From assembly GCF_023091245.1 (NCBI RefSeq), contig NZ_JAHWXN010000001.1, positions 2,888,579 to 2,952,578 of the forward strand: a stretch of DNA of 64,000 nucleotides. The letters are read 5' to 3'. Position numbers and translations under genes: made by a program. This DNA comes from Microbacterium croceum. Lineage in GTDB: Bacteria; Actinomycetota; Actinomycetes; Actinomycetales; Microbacteriaceae. The notes below the pieces were generated by a model that was not told the origin of the DNA, did no database searches, and saw only the letters and a program-made list of their open reading frames with translations. How positions within the stretch are numbered: the stretch's first letter is position 1; each line of letters starts with the position of its first letter. Of this stretch, positions 44,911-54,867 are shown one piece after another.

Positions 44911-46353
44911 ATGTCCGAAACTACCGATCCGCACCACGACCCCGAGGAGCGCCGTCGACTCCTCGACGAGTGGCTCGAGGTCCGGAGGCAGATCGCGACG
45001 CTGGAAGCCGCCTCGGCGGCGCTGCTCAGCGAGCGGGCACGTATCCACGACGACGATGTCACTGAGAGTCCCTACCACCGCGACGCGATCTACCGGTCGA
45101 TGATCGCGGAATACTCGGCGGCCGGACACGTCTCGAAGGGGTCCATCGAGTTCGCATTCGCTGATGCGCAGGCGCTGAACGACTACTTCCCTGCCGTGCG
45201 CGAGGCGTTCACCCGAGGAGCGATCACCGCCGCCCACGTGCGCGAGATCGCCCGGGCGGGAGCCCTCGTGAGCGAAGCGGTGCGCAACGGCCGGGTGGAT
45301 GCCACGACGCTCGCCCTCTTCGAGACCGCGGTCCTCGTCGTCGCCGAGGAAGACAGTCCAGCACGGACGCGCGCGCATGCGCGCCAGGTCGCCGCCGCAC
45401 TCGTCGGCGAGTCGATCCGAGACCGCCATGCGCGCGCCGCAGAGGAGCGGTGCGTGCAGGTGCGCTCACTCGACGACGGTCTCGCCCTGCTGACCGCCGT
45501 GCTCCCGGAAGAGCTCGCCGTGGCGATCCAAGATCGGCTCACGCAGCTGGCTCGGCAGATCACTCGCACGCGCGCCGAACGGGTGCCTATCCTCGACCCC
45601 CTCGAGCCGGACGCAGAAGACCTCATTCGCCCCGAAGACATCGCGCTCGACGATCCCTCGTTCGCGATCTTCGGCGAGTCTGACACCTTCACGACCGATC
45701 CGCTCGCGGGACTCACCGATCCCCTCGACGACCCCGCGCACAGTGATGACGTCGAGCACCTCCCCGCCGATACCCGCACACTCGATCAGATCCGCGCAGA
45801 CGTCTTCACCGACCTCCTGCTCGCCTCAGACCCCGACGAGGCGCACGGCAGCGGACTCGACAACATCCAGGCCCGCATCCAGGTCACCGTCGCCGCCACC
45901 GCACTCGCCGGCATCGATGATCGCATGGCCGAGCTCGACGGCCACGGCCCCCTCCACCCCGACATCGCCCGGGAGCTCGCTGGGCGCAACACCGGCTGGA
46001 GCAGGCTCTTTCTCGACGCCGAGGGCATGGTCACCGAGGCCGACACCTACACGCCGACCGAGGGGATGCGCCGGTTCCTCCGCGCCCGCGACCAGCACTG
46101 CCGATTCCCCGGATGCCGCATGCCGGTGCACCGCTGCGAGATCGACCACAACCATGACCATGCCAGAGGCGGTAGAACCAGGCTCGACAACCTGAGCCAC
46201 TTCTGCACAGGTCATCATGCGCTCAAGCATCCCGACATCGATGAGCGACACCGATGGAGCGCTCATGCGCGCTCTGACGGGAGCATCGTCTGGATCAGTC
46301 CGCTGGGCAACGAGTATCAGGACCGGCAACCACGACGAGTGATGTTCGTCTGA
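44911..46353 (+). CDS. DUF222 / HNH endonuclease (13E12 repeat family)
   Basis: A protein of 480 residues. The N-terminal two-thirds is a DUF222 domain (RDAIYRSMIAEYSAAG, TAAHVREIARAGALV, ARTRAHARQVAAALV). The C-terminal HNH motif follows at about residues 390-430: RDQHCRFPGCRMPVHRCEIDHNHDHARGGRTRLDNLSHFCTGHH, shown here by its Cys and His residues CRFPGC, DHNHDH and HHALKHPD. These are the 13E12 family of mycobacteria, several of which carry an SOS box, as here. They are thought to be mobile or nuclease-like, but function is unknown. The gene sits alone with a leaderless-type start. Confidence 0.9.
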   Translation: MSETTDPHHDPEERRRLLDEWLEVRRQIATLEAASAALLSERARIHDDDVTESPYHRDAIYRSMIAEYSAAGHVSKGSIEFAFADAQALNDYFPAVREAFTRGAITAAHVREIARAGALVSEAVRNGRVDATTLALFETAVLVVAEEDSPARTRAHARQVAAALVGESIRDRHARAAEERCVQVRSLDDGLALLTAVLPEELAVAIQDRLTQLARQITRTRAERVPILDPLEPDAEDLIRPEDIALDDPSFAIFGESDTFTTDPLAGLTDPLDDPAHSDDVEHLPADTRTLDQIRADVFTDLLLASDPDEAHGSGLDNIQARIQVTVAATALAGIDDRMAELDGHGPLHPDIARELAGRNTGWSRLFLDAEGMVTEADTYTPTEGMRRFLRARDQHCRFPGCRMPVHRCEIDHNHDHARGGRTRLDNLSHFCTGHHALKHPDIDERHRWSAHARSDGSIVWISPLGNEYQDRQPRRVMFV

Positions 46354-46371
46354 GCGGAACCGAGCGCGAGC

Positions 46372-47268
46372 TCAGTCCGAGAGCAGGCCGCGCAACCAGC
46401 CGGCGGATTGCACGCGGACACCGATCTCCTCGACACGGGCGCGGAGTCCGCGGTCGCTTGTGATGACGAGCACGGCCTGTCCCCCGGCCACCCGTCGTGA
46501 CGCCTCTTCGACGATCGCATCGTCACCCGACGCTGCCGCGCGGACGACGTCGATGCCGTCAGCCGCATCCTCCAGGGCACGGGCCTGACCTTCGACGACG
46601 AGCGCGACCTGTGGGAACCACTGCGTGCCTCCCACCCCGAACGCGTCGGCCGGCGCTGCAAGACCGGCGAGTTCTGCACGCAGACGTCCGGCGGCACCGG
46701 CGCGATCCTTCCACCATCCATCCGGCACCGAACCCACCACGTTCGCGGCGTCGATGACGAGCGAAGGGCGCACAGCGAGCAGAGAACGCAACGTCGGCCA
46801 CGCACTCCCGAACCCCGGGTGCAGCGGCCGAGCATCGACCTCGTCGATCGGCACCCATTCGAGGGCCACGCTCTCGGGGTCGCTGATCACCGGATCGAAC
46901 GGCACCTGCACATCGGCGATCACGGTCGTGTACGACCAGATCTCGAGGTCCAGCACACTGGTCAGCCGGGGACGCACCGCACCGTCGGGCACACCGGCTT
47001 CCTCCTGCGCCTCGCGCAGCGCACCGGTGATGGCGCTCTCGCCCTCATGCAGCGCACCACCGGGCAGACCCCAGGTGCCGCCGAAGTGGCTCCACGCCAC
47101 CCGGTGCTGCAGCAGCACACCGCGATCGGCGTCCACGACCAGCAGACCGGCGGCGCCGAAGCGCCCCCAGTACCGCTCACCGGAATCAGCGATCACCCAG
47201 GCATCGCCCGGATCACGCGGCCCCGAAGGACGACGGGGCTCACCGGGGGCTGGAGGAACGATCGTCAC
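46372..47268 (-). CDS. Nudix hydrolase fused to an NYN/PIN-like nuclease domain
   Basis: A fusion protein of 298 residues. The Nudix box, about residues 70-92, is GGALHEGESAITGALREAQEEAG, with the expected Glu residues. It should hydrolyse a nucleoside diphosphate derivative. A second part from about residue 168 starts LVIDAANVVGSVPDGWWKDR, then ends with VLVITSDRGLRARVEEIGV, which look like the Asp residues of NYN/PIN nuclease folds. The pairing occurs in other actinobacteria and suggests RNA quality control, but this is inferred. It is the leftmost gene of the leftward block. Confidence 0.85.
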   Translation of the reverse strand: MTIVPPAPGEPRRPSGPRDPGDAWVIADSGERYWGRFGAAGLLVVDADRGVLLQHRVAWSHFGGTWGLPGGALHEGESAITGALREAQEEAGVPDGAVRPRLTSVLDLEIWSYTTVIADVQVPFDPVISDPESVALEWVPIDEVDARPLHPGFGSAWPTLRSLLAVRPSLVIDAANVVGSVPDGWWKDRAGAAGRLRAELAGLAAPADAFGVGGTQWFPQVALVVEGQARALEDAADGIDVVRAAASGDDAIVEEASRRVAGGQAVLVITSDRGLRARVEEIGVRVQSAGWLRGLLSD

Positions 47269-47328
47269 TCCCCCAGCCTTTCACAGCATCGGCGACACGG
47301 CATCCGGACGGTCATAGACCGGAACAGG

Positions 47329-48849
47329 TCAGCGCTGGCGCTTCTCGCGCACCCGCATGTTGATCACGATCGGGGTGCCGTCGAACTCGTACAGCTCGCG
47401 CAGGCGGCGCTGGATGAACCGGCGGTACCCCGGGTCGAGGAACCCGGTGGTGAACAGCACGAACGTCGGCGGACGCGTCGAGGCCTGTGTGCCGAACAGG
47501 ATGCGCGGCTGCTTGCCACCACGCAGCGGGTGCGGGTGCTCGGCCACGAGCTCAGCGAGGAACGCGTTGAACTTGCCCGTCGGGATACGGCGATCCCAGT
47601 TCTCGAGCGCGGTCTCGAGCGCCGGCACCAGCTTGTCGAGGTGACGACCGGTCTTGGCCGAGATGTTCACACGAGGCGCCCATGCGACGTGCGCGAGGTC
47701 CTGCTCGATCTCGCGCTCGAGGTAACGACGACGGTCGGCGTTCTCGAGGTCGTCGTCGTTCAGACGATCCCACTTGTTGAACGCGAGCACGAGCGAGCGG
47801 CCCGACTCCAGCACCAGGTCGATGATGCGCACGTCCTGCTCGCTGATCGTCTCGGAGACGTCGAGCACCACGACGGCGACCTCCGCCTTCTCGAGCGCGG
47901 CAGAGGTACGCAGCGAGGCGTAGAAGTCCGCGCCCTGCGCCATGTGCACGCGACGACGGATGCCGGCCGTGTCGACCAGGCGCCACAGCTTGCCTCCGAG
48001 CTCCACGATCTCGTCGACCGGGTCGCGCGTGGTGCCGGCGAGCTCGTTCACGACGACGCGCTCTTCGCCCGCCGCCTTGTTCAGCAGCGAGGACTTTCCG
48101 ACGTTCGGGCGACCGAGGATCGCGACGCGGCGCGGTCCACCGATCTCGGCCTTCGCGACGGCAGAGATCTCGGGAAGCTTCTTCAGCAAGGCATCGAGCA
48201 GGTCGGCGACACCGCGACCGTGGATCGCGGACACCGGGTGCGGCGCACCGAGACCGAGGCTCCACAGGGCTGCGGCTTCCGGCTCCTGGCGTGCGTCGTC
48301 GATCTTGTTCGCGACGAGGAACACCGGCTTGCCGCTCTTGCGCAGCAGCTTCACGACGTGCTCATCGGTCGACGTGGCGCCGACCATCGCGTCGACGACG
48401 AACAACACGACGTCGGCGAGATCGATCGCGACCTCAGCCTGCATCGCGACCGAGCGGTCGATGCCGCGGGCGTCGGGCTCCCACCCGCCGGTGTCGACGA
48501 GCGAGAATCGGCGGTCCGCCCACTCGGCCTTGTACGTCACGCGGTCGCGGGTGACACCGGGGGTGTCCTCCACGACGGCCTCGCGACGGCCGAGGATGCG
48601 GTTCACCAGCGCGGACTTGCCGACGTTCGGCCGTCCGACGATCGCGACGACGGGCAGCGCCGGCATGAACTGGATGCCGTCCTCGCCCATCGTGATGCCG
48701 GCGAGGAGCGCGGCATCCTCGTCGTCCAGGTCGTAATCGGCGAGACCTGCGCGCAGGGTCTCCGCGCGCTGCTCGGCGAGCTGCTCATCGAGCTGCTCCA
48801 TCTTCTCGGCGAGCTGGTCAGGGCCGCCTTCGTATTCGTCGTCAGCCAC
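47329..48849 (-). CDS. der: Ribosome biogenesis GTPase Der (EngA)
   Basis: A double GTPase of 506 residues needed for 50S assembly. Two G domains each show Walker A GRPNVGKS (first in [15 protein letters not shown] near residue 75; second in [14 protein letters not shown] near 250), switch DTGGWEP and DTAGIRRR, and NKXD (VANKIDD, FNKWDR). A KH-like C-terminal domain follows ([25 protein letters not shown]). An acidic N-terminal extension (about 55 residues) precedes the first G domain, as in actinobacterial Der. It overlaps the cmk stop by eight bases. Confidence 0.97.
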   Translation of the reverse strand: MADDEYEGGPDQLAEKMEQLDEQLAEQRAETLRAGLADYDLDDEDAALLAGITMGEDGIQFMPALPVVAIVGRPNVGKSALVNRILGRREAVVEDTPGVTRDRVTYKAEWADRRFSLVDTGGWEPDARGIDRSVAMQAEVAIDLADVVLFVVDAMVGATSTDEHVVKLLRKSGKPVFLVANKIDDARQEPEAAALWSLGLGAPHPVSAIHGRGVADLLDALLKKLPEISAVAKAEIGGPRRVAILGRPNVGKSSLLNKAAGEERVVVNELAGTTRDPVDEIVELGGKLWRLVDTAGIRRRVHMAQGADFYASLRTSAALEKAEVAVVVLDVSETISEQDVRIIDLVLESGRSLVLAFNKWDRLNDDDLENADRRRYLEREIEQDLAHVAWAPRVNISAKTGRHLDKLVPALETALENWDRRIPTGKFNAFLAELVAEHPHPLRGGKQPRILFGTQASTRPPTFVLFTTGFLDPGYRRFIQRRLRELYEFDGTPIVINMRVREKRQR

Positions 48850-49576
48850 GGTGTGCTCCTCGGAGTCGTTCGATCACCGTGAGCACGGCGTCGATGGTCT
48901 GGGGGAAATCGAGCTCCGTCGAATCGACGACCTCGACGCCTTCTGCGGCGTTCAGGAAGTCGACGACGGCGCTGTCGGAGGCGTCACGCTTGTGCAGGGC
49001 AGCGGCGACGGCATCCGCGTTCTCGCCGGCGAGCTCGCCGGCGCGTCGGGCGGCGCGCACCTCGGGCGCCGCGGTGAGCAGGATGCGCACGGGCGCATCG
49101 GGAGCGACGACCGTGGTGATGTCACGGCCCTCGACGACGACGGCAGGATACGGCGCCTCGGCGACGAGCGTGCGGAACAGCTCGTTCACCTGCGCGCGTA
49201 CCTCCGGAACGCGGGCGACACCGCTCACAGCGCCGGACACCCGCGGCTCGCGGATCGCGTCGGTGACATCGACATCGCCCACACGCACGGTGCGGTCGTC
49301 GGGGTCGAGTCCGAGACGCACCGGGAAGTCGGATGCTGCCGCGATGACGGCGTCGGCGTCTGCCGTGTCCGCCCCGCGGTCGAGCACGTGCCAGGCGAGC
49401 GCGCGGTACGCGGAGCCCGTGTCGAGGTAGCCGAAGCCGAGCGCGCGCGCGACGGCCTTGGAGACGCTCGACTTGCCCGATCCGGCGGGGCCGTCGATCG
49501 CGATGAAGTCGGTGGTGGCCTGGGCTCCCGCGGTTGTCGCCGCGTGGGCCCCTGCGCGTGTCGAAGGGTCAGTCAT
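48842..49576 (-). CDS. cmk: Cytidylate kinase
   Basis: A (d)CMP kinase of 244 residues. The P-loop [17 protein letters not shown] lies near residue 27. The CMP-binding region includes [13 protein letters not shown], and the lid [14 protein letters not shown] 49576 overlaps the tyrA stop by eight bases. The N-terminal extension of about 20 Ala/Thr-rich residues is not conserved. Order cmk-der matches Rv1712-Rv1713. Only its position after tyrA differs from mycobacteria. Confidence 0.95.
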   Translation of the reverse strand: MTDPSTRAGAHAATTAGAQATTDFIAIDGPAGSGKSSVSKAVARALGFGYLDTGSAYRALAWHVLDRGADTADADAVIAAASDFPVRLGLDPDDRTVRVGDVDVTDAIREPRVSGAVSGVARVPEVRAQVNELFRTLVAEAPYPAVVVEGRDITTVVAPDAPVRILLTAAPEVRAARRAGELAGENADAVAAALHKRDASDSAVVDFLNAAEGVEVVDSTELDFPQTIDAVLTVIERLRGAHRG

Positions 49577-50702
49577 TCGTGGTCCCCGCAATCCGCCAGC
49601 CGCGCTCCTGCAGGCCCGAGATGGCGCCGTGCAGGGCGGCCGGCTCGACGCTGATCTCGGCGAGGCCGAACTGGGCGCCGGGAGAGTGCTCCAGGCGCAG
49701 GTCCTCGACGCTGACGCCGAGGTCACCAAGGTCGCCGAAGAGGCGACCGAGTTGTCCCGCTCTGTCGTCGACCATGACGATGAGCGATTCGAAGCGCTGG
49801 TTCTGGCCGTGCTTGCCGGGGAGACGCTCGACACCGTCGTTGCCGTGTCGGATGGTCTCGGCGACCACGCGCCGCGCTCCCGGAGCGGTCGGCTCGCGCA
49901 GCGCATCGGAGACCTCGCGCAGGTCGGCGGCGAGGGAATCCAGGATCTCCACCACCGGACCGGCGTTGGCGCCGAGGATCTGCACCCACAGCTCCGGAGC
50001 GGAGGCGGCGATGCGGGTGGTGTCGCGCACGCCCTGACCGGAGAGGCGCAGCGCGCCCTCCTCGGCCTCGGCGAGACGACCGGCGAGCAGACTCGCGACG
50101 ACCTGCGGCACGTGCGAGGTGAGCGCGACGGACCGGTCGTGCTCCTCCGGCGTCATCTCGAGGGGCATCGCGCCGACATCGAGGGCGAGTGCCTCCACCA
50201 GTGCGAGGTCGGCTGCAGCGGTCTCGCCGTCGCGGCAGACCACCCACGGGCGTCCGATGAAGAGGTCGGCACGCGCGGAGATCGCTCCTCCACGCTCACG
50301 ACCCGCGAGCGGGTGGGACCCGATGTAGCGCGCGAGGTCAACGCCTCGCGACTGCAGCTCTCGGAACGGCTCCAGCTTCACACTGGCGACATCGGTGACG
50401 ACAGCGTCGGGGAAGCGGGCGAGCTCGGCTTCGATCACATCGGCGGTCACGTCGGGCGGCACGGCCACCACGATCAACGAGGGCCGGTCGTCGTCCGCCG
50501 CTGCGCGCCCGGCGCCGTAGTCGATCGCGAGACGCAGCTGCGCAGGAGATGAGTCGGTGAGCACGACATCCACGCCCTTGGCACGCAGCGCGTGGCCGAT
50601 GCTGGCGCCGAGCAGGCCCGCGCCGACGACGCGGACGGTGCCCGAGAGTCGCGGCACGACGGACACCCCCTGCCGCCCGGAGGGCACGCTCGTATCGGTC
50701 AC
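49569..50702 (-). CDS. tyrA: Prephenate dehydrogenase with ACT domain
   Basis: A tyrosine biosynthesis enzyme of 377 residues. The NAD motif is [16 protein letters not shown] (about residues 24-39), and the prephenate site contains [12 protein letters not shown] and [11 protein letters not shown]-terminal ACT domain ([28 protein letters not shown]) probably mediates tyrosine feedback. It sits between rluB and cmk, where mycobacteria have no tyrA. Its start overlaps rluB's stop (ATGA). This tyrA insertion is common in related actinobacteria. Confidence 0.94.
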   Translation of the reverse strand: MTDTSVPSGRQGVSVVPRLSGTVRVVGAGLLGASIGHALRAKGVDVVLTDSSPAQLRLAIDYGAGRAAADDDRPSLIVVAVPPDVTADVIEAELARFPDAVVTDVASVKLEPFRELQSRGVDLARYIGSHPLAGRERGGAISARADLFIGRPWVVCRDGETAAADLALVEALALDVGAMPLEMTPEEHDRSVALTSHVPQVVASLLAGRLAEAEEGALRLSGQGVRDTTRIAASAPELWVQILGANAGPVVEILDSLAADLREVSDALREPTAPGARRVVAETIRHGNDGVERLPGKHGQNQRFESLIVMVDDRAGQLGRLFGDLGDLGVSVEDLRLEHSPGAQFGLAEISVEPAALHGAISGLQERGWRIAGTTND

Positions 50703-51493
50703 TCGTTCTCCTGCTCGCCTGGCGCCTCGGCGACACCGGAATCACGGCGCGACAAGGTCAGAAGCGCGCCGAGTTCAACTTTACTCAGTTCCCGGGTCTT
50801 CCCCGCCGGGAGCGTTCCCAGGTGCAGCGGACCGAACTGCCGACGCACCAGTTCGGAGACAGGATGCCCGACGGCGGCGAGCATCCGTCGCACGATGCGG
50901 TTGCGGCCCGAGTGCAGCGTCAGCTCGACCAGGCTGGAGTCGCGGGATGTGTCGAGCAGCCGCGCCTTGTCGGCCGCGATCTCGCCGTCTTCGAGCTCGA
51001 TGCCCTTGGTCAGCTTCGCGATCGTCTGCGCGGTGACGGTGCCTTCGACCTTTGCGATGTAGACCTTGGTGACGCCGAACGACGGGTGGGCGAGCACGTG
51101 CGCGAGCTCGCCGTCATTGGTGAGGATGAGGAGTCCGCTGGTGTCCGCATCCAGGCGACCGACGTTGTAGAGGCGCTCTTCGTAGTCCTCGGTGAAGCGG
51201 CGCAGATCGGGCCGGCCGTTCTCGTCACGCATGCTGCTGACGACGCCGGTCGGCTTGTTCAGCATCACGTAGCGCTTGGAGACGTCGAGCTGGATCGCGC
51301 TGCCGTCGACGTCGACCTTGTCGGTCTCCGGGTCGATGCGACGGCCCAATTCGGTCACGGTGACGCCGTTGACGCGGATGCGCCCCTCCACGATGTACTG
51401 CTCGACGACGCGTCGAGAGGCGACTCCGGCCGCAGCCAGCACCTTCTGGAGTCGGACGCCTTCGGGAGCGTCGGGGTTCTCGGAGTCGTTCAT
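50699..51493 (-). CDS. rluB: rRNA pseudouridine synthase (RluB/RsuA family)
   Basis: An enzyme of 264 residues with an N-terminal S4 domain (VRLQKVLAAAGVASRRVVEQYIVEGRIRVNG) and the catalytic GRLDADTSGLLILTND motif with the invariant Asp. ATG 51493 is chosen because GAAGGGA lies upstream; ATG 51523, overlapping the scpB stop, would add ten residues. Its likely target is 23S rRNA U2605-type. Order scpA-scpB-rluB-cmk matches Rv1709-Rv1712, apart from tyrA. Confidence 0.94.
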   Translation of the reverse strand: MNDSENPDAPEGVRLQKVLAAAGVASRRVVEQYIVEGRIRVNGVTVTELGRRIDPETDKVDVDGSAIQLDVSKRYVMLNKPTGVVSSMRDENGRPDLRRFTEDYEERLYNVGRLDADTSGLLILTNDGELAHVLAHPSFGVTKVYIAKVEGTVTAQTIAKLTKGIELEDGEIAADKARLLDTSRDSSLVELTLHSGRNRIVRRMLAAVGHPVSELVRRQFGPLHLGTLPAGKTRELSKVELGALLTLSRRDSGVAEAPGEQENE

Positions 51494-51519
51494 CGGGTGG
51501 GTCCCTTCATGGAAACCGG

Positions 51520-52131
51520 TCATCGGATGGTGCCCTCGTCGAAGCCGTCGGCGCCATCGTCGAGCAGAGGGGAGATCGGGGGGAGTTCGTCGAGCGAGTT
51601 GATGCCGAGGTGCTGCAACAGCGCATCGGTCGTGCCGTAGTTGATCGCGCCGGTCTCGGAGTCGGCGAAGAGTTCGGTGATGAGGCCGCGGGCGAGGAGC
51701 GTGCGGACGACGGAGTCCACGTTCACCGCACGGATCGAGGCGACCTGGCTGCGCGTGACCGGCTGCTTGTACGCGATGACCGCGAGCGTCTCGAGCGCTG
51801 CCTGCGAGAGTCGGGCCGGCGCCTGTCCCCCGACGAACTCGGCGACCAGGTCGTCATGGTCGTCGCGGACGTACAGTCGCCACCCGCCGCCGACCTCGCG
51901 CAGCTCGAACCCGCGGCGCGGACCGTGGCCGCGCCCGTCGTAGTCCTCGACCAGCGTCTCGATCGTCTGCCGCACGGCGGGCACGGGCGATCCGACGGCG
52001 GCCGCCAGCGCGACCAGCCCGATGGGCTCGTCGATGATCAGCAGGATCGCCTCGATGCGCTCGGCGAGCGGGGTGTCGCGGACGGTGTCTTCGCTCGCGG
52101 TCGCTGAGCCTGTCGAAGTGTCATCGGTCAT
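51520..52131 (-). CDS. scpB: Segregation and condensation protein B
   Basis: A winged-helix subunit of 203 residues of the SMC-ScpAB condensin complex. Family segments: LAERIEAILLIIDEPIGLVALA, LSQAALETLAVIAYKQPVTRSQVASIRAVNVDSVVRTL, TTDALLQHLGINSLDELP. It overlaps the scpA stop by 11 bases and is overlapped by the rluB start region. It acts in chromosome condensation with SMC, whose gene is not in the window. Confidence 0.95.
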   Translation of the reverse strand: MTDDTSTGSATASEDTVRDTPLAERIEAILLIIDEPIGLVALAAAVGSPVPAVRQTIETLVEDYDGRGHGPRRGFELREVGGGWRLYVRDDHDDLVAEFVGGQAPARLSQAALETLAVIAYKQPVTRSQVASIRAVNVDSVVRTLLARGLITELFADSETGAINYGTTDALLQHLGINSLDELPPISPLLDDGADGFDEGTIR

Positions 52132-52990
52132 AGTCGGCTCCCAGGCTCGCCAGTGTCTCGTCCGACCAGGTGTCGGCTGCCCAGCGGAGCGTCAGCTCGC
52201 CGAGCGGTTCCAGTTGTTCGAAAGAGAGCGCCGCATGGCGGTACAGCTCCAGCACCGAGATGAAACGGGCCACCACGATCCCGGGCTCGCTCACCCCCGC
52301 GACGAGCTCGCGGAAGCTGACGGACTCGGCGCTGCGAAGCAGGGTGACGACGATCGCCGCCTGTTCGCGGATGCTGACCAGCGGCGCGTGCAGATGGTCG
52401 AGGCCGACGTGCGGCAGTTCCTTGGGGGCGAAGGCGAGCAGGGCGAGGGCGGCGAAGTCCTCGACGCTCAGCGACCACACCAGTTCCGGCGTCTTGCGGC
52501 GGTGCTTCTCATCCAACCGCACCGCGCGCACGTGGCGACGATCCTCACGCTGCAGGCACCGGGCGAACCACGCCGATACCTCTTTGAAGGCACGGTACTG
52601 CAGCAGCCGGGCGAACAGCAGGTCGCGCGCTTCGAGCAGCGCCACGGCTTCGGCGTCCACGAGCTCGCCCTGCGGCAGGAGCCCGGCGACCTTCATGTCG
52701 AGCAGAGTCGCGGCGACCACGAGGAACTCGGACGCCTGGTCCAGCTCCTCGTCGTCATCGAGCTCCTTGAGGTACGCGATGAACTCGTTGGTCACAGCGC
52801 TGAGCGACACCTCTGTGATGTCCATCTCGTGCTTGGAGATGAGGTTCAGCAGCAGATCGAAGGGCCCGTCGAAGTTCGACAGGGAGACGCGGAATCCGTC
52901 GGCGGCGGGCTCCGGCGCGTCTTGCACGGAGGCCACGGAAGCGACGGCCGTGTCGGCCTCAGGGGTGCTCTCGTCAGGCGACGGCGCCAC
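52121..52990 (-). CDS. scpA: Segregation and condensation protein A
   Basis: The kleisin of bacterial condensin, 289 residues. The N-terminal signature is VSLSNFDGPFDLLLNLISKHEMDITEVSL, followed by the helix EFLVVAATLLDMKVAGLLP, and the C-terminal winged helix contains VVARFISVLELYRHAALSFEQ. The first 30 residues are a variable Ala/Glu tail. It overlaps the parA-like stop by 17 bases (52974-52990), which suggests coupled translation. With ScpB it binds SMC. Confidence 0.95.
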   Translation of the reverse strand: MAPSPDESTPEADTAVASVASVQDAPEPAADGFRVSLSNFDGPFDLLLNLISKHEMDITEVSLSAVTNEFIAYLKELDDDEELDQASEFLVVAATLLDMKVAGLLPQGELVDAEAVALLEARDLLFARLLQYRAFKEVSAWFARCLQREDRRHVRAVRLDEKHRRKTPELVWSLSVEDFAALALLAFAPKELPHVGLDHLHAPLVSIREQAAIVVTLLRSAESVSFRELVAGVSEPGIVVARFISVLELYRHAALSFEQLEPLGELTLRWAADTWSDETLASLGADYDR

Positions 52991-53864
52991 GGGCGACCAG
53001 CTCCCGCGCCAGCCGCAGGTATGCCTGGGCGGCGGCGTGCTCCGGCGCGAACTCGGTGATGGGCACCCCCGAGACCGAGGCGTCCGGGAACTTCACGGTG
53101 CGGCCGATCACGGTCTCGAGCACGTCGTCGCCGAACGCCTCGACCACGCGCTCCAGCACCTCGCGCGAGTGCAGCGTGCGCGGGTCGTACATCGTCGCCA
53201 GCAGCCCATCCATGGTGATGGAGGGGTTGAGGCGGTCGCGCACCTTGTCGATCGTCTCGATCAGCAGCGCGACGCCGCGCAGCGCGAAGAACTCGCACTC
53301 GAGCGGGATGATCACGCCGTGCGCCGCGGTGAGCGCGTTCACCGTGAGGATGCCGAGCGAGGGCTGGCAGTCGACCAGGATGACGTCGTACTCCCCCGCA
53401 ACCTGGCGGAGCACCCGGGCGAGGATCGTCTCACGGGCGACCTCGTTGACGAGATGCACCTCAGCTGCGGAGAGGTCGATGTTCGCGGGCATGACGTCGA
53501 GACCCTCGACGCTGGAGTGCACGATCGCGTCGTGCGCGTCGCGCTTCGTGTCGAGCAGGAGGTCGTAGATCGTCGGCACGTCGTGCGTCGGAATGCCGAG
53601 ACCGGCCGACAGCGCGCCCTGCGGATCGAAGTCGACCGCGAGCACCTTGCGCCCGTACTCCGCGAGAGCCGCAGCGAGGTTGATGGACGTCGTCGTCTTT
53701 CCGACGCCGCCTTTCTGGTTGCACAGGGCGATGATGCGCGCCGGGCCGTGGGACTTCAGCGGCGGAGGCGTCGCGAACCCGTGATAGGGACGACCGGTCG
53801 GTCCGAGGGGTGTCTCGTCGGCCTTCTGTGCCTTCGCCCTGGACTTTGCCGCTTTCTCAGCCAC
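52974..53864 (-). CDS. ParA-family ATPase linked to scpAB (Rv1708-like)
   Basis: A ParA/Soj-type ATPase of 296 residues. GTG 53864 is chosen because GGAG lies six bases upstream; longer in-frame reading runs into the xerD gene. Walker [13 protein letters not shown] lies near residue 50, with VDFDPQGALSAGLG as the switch and VDCQPSLGILTVNAL as Walker B. The scpAB linkage is the same as Rv1708 in mycobacteria and the corynebacterial PldP-like gene. PldP is a division-site regulator in C. glutamicum. The absence of parB nearby argues against it being the chromosome partition ParA. Confidence 0.92.
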   Translation of the reverse strand: MAEKAAKSRAKAQKADETPLGPTGRPYHGFATPPPLKSHGPARIIALCNQKGGVGKTTTSINLAAALAEYGRKVLAVDFDPQGALSAGLGIPTHDVPTIYDLLLDTKRDAHDAIVHSSVEGLDVMPANIDLSAAEVHLVNEVARETILARVLRQVAGEYDVILVDCQPSLGILTVNALTAAHGVIIPLECEFFALRGVALLIETIDKVRDRLNPSITMDGLLATMYDPRTLHSREVLERVVEAFGDDVLETVIGRTVKFPDASVSGVPITEFAPEHAAAQAYLRLARELVARGAVA

Positions 53865-53962
53865 CGATTCTCCTGCTCCTTCGTGCTTGATCGATTGTAG
53901 CGGCCACCCCTGTCCGAGTCCTTCCGGCGCGCGGCGGTCACCACCACCCGGGCGTGCCGGGC

Positions 53963-54865
53963 TCAGCGGGCGCGGGGGTGCGAGGTGGCGTAGATGTCGC
54001 GCAGCGTGTCGACAGACACGTGCGTGTAGATCTGCGTGGTCGCCACCGACGCGTGCCCCAGGAGCTCCTGCACCACGCGCACGTCCGCGCCGCCCTGCAG
54101 GAGGTGCGTCGCGAAGGAGTGCCGTAGCGTGTGCGGCGACACCTCGGCGGTGATCTGCGCGCGCTCCGCGGCGGCGCGGATGATGAGCCACGCGCTCTGC
54201 CGGGAGAGCGGCGCTCCCCGCGCGCCCAGGAACAGTCGCGCAGACGAACGCCCTGCTGCAGCGAGCTGCGGACGCACCCGGGTCAGATAGGCATCGACGG
54301 CGGAGCGGGCATAGGAGCCGATCGGGACGATGCGCTCCTTCGAGCCTTTTCCGCGCAACCGCAGCACATCACCGTGGGCGAGGTCGTCGACGTCGAGTCC
54401 CACCGCCTCCGACACTCGCGCGCCCGTCGCGTACAGCAGCTCGAGCAGCGCTCGGTCGCGGATGCCGAGCGGCTCCTCGGGAGATGGGGCGGACAGGAGA
54501 CGTTCGACCTGGTCGATGGTCAGTGCCTTCGGGAGCCGTCGGGGCGACTTTGGCGGACGCAGCCGACCACTCGGATCGTCGTCCTCGATGCCCTCACGCG
54601 CCAGGAAGCGATGCCACCCCCGCACAGAGGACTGCAGCCGGGCAAGGCTGGATGCTGCCGGCGGCGGTTCGGCACCGGCGCGCTCCGCGATGAACCGACC
54701 GACGATCGCCGGCGTCACCTCGGCGGTATCCGTCACGCCTTCGGCATCCAACCACTCCACGTACCCGCCGAGGTCGCGGCGATACGCCGAGACTGTGTGC
54801 ACGCTCAGCCCTCGCTCGATCGTGACATGCCTCAGGTACGAGTCGAGCGCCCGTTCGAGCTGCAT
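53963..54865 (-). CDS. xerD: Tyrosine recombinase XerD
   Basis: A site-specific recombinase of 300 residues that resolves chromosome dimers at dif with XerC. The core-binding domain is at residues 1-95 ([21 protein letters not shown]). Catalytic residues are visible in [12 protein letters not shown] (Arg), [12 protein letters not shown] (His-X2-Arg), [15 protein letters not shown] (His and Tyr). ATG 54865 is two bases after the stop of the Nudix gene, with GGAGCTGAGG upstream. The sequence and position match Rv1701. Confidence 0.94.
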   Translation of the reverse strand: MQLERALDSYLRHVTIERGLSVHTVSAYRRDLGGYVEWLDAEGVTDTAEVTPAIVGRFIAERAGAEPPPAASSLARLQSSVRGWHRFLAREGIEDDDPSGRLRPPKSPRRLPKALTIDQVERLLSAPSPEEPLGIRDRALLELLYATGARVSEAVGLDVDDLAHGDVLRLRGKGSKERIVPIGSYARSAVDAYLTRVRPQLAAAGRSSARLFLGARGAPLSRQSAWLIIRAAAERAQITAEVSPHTLRHSFATHLLQGGADVRVVQELLGHASVATTQIYTHVSVDTLRDIYATSHPRAR

Positions 54866-54867
54866 CC

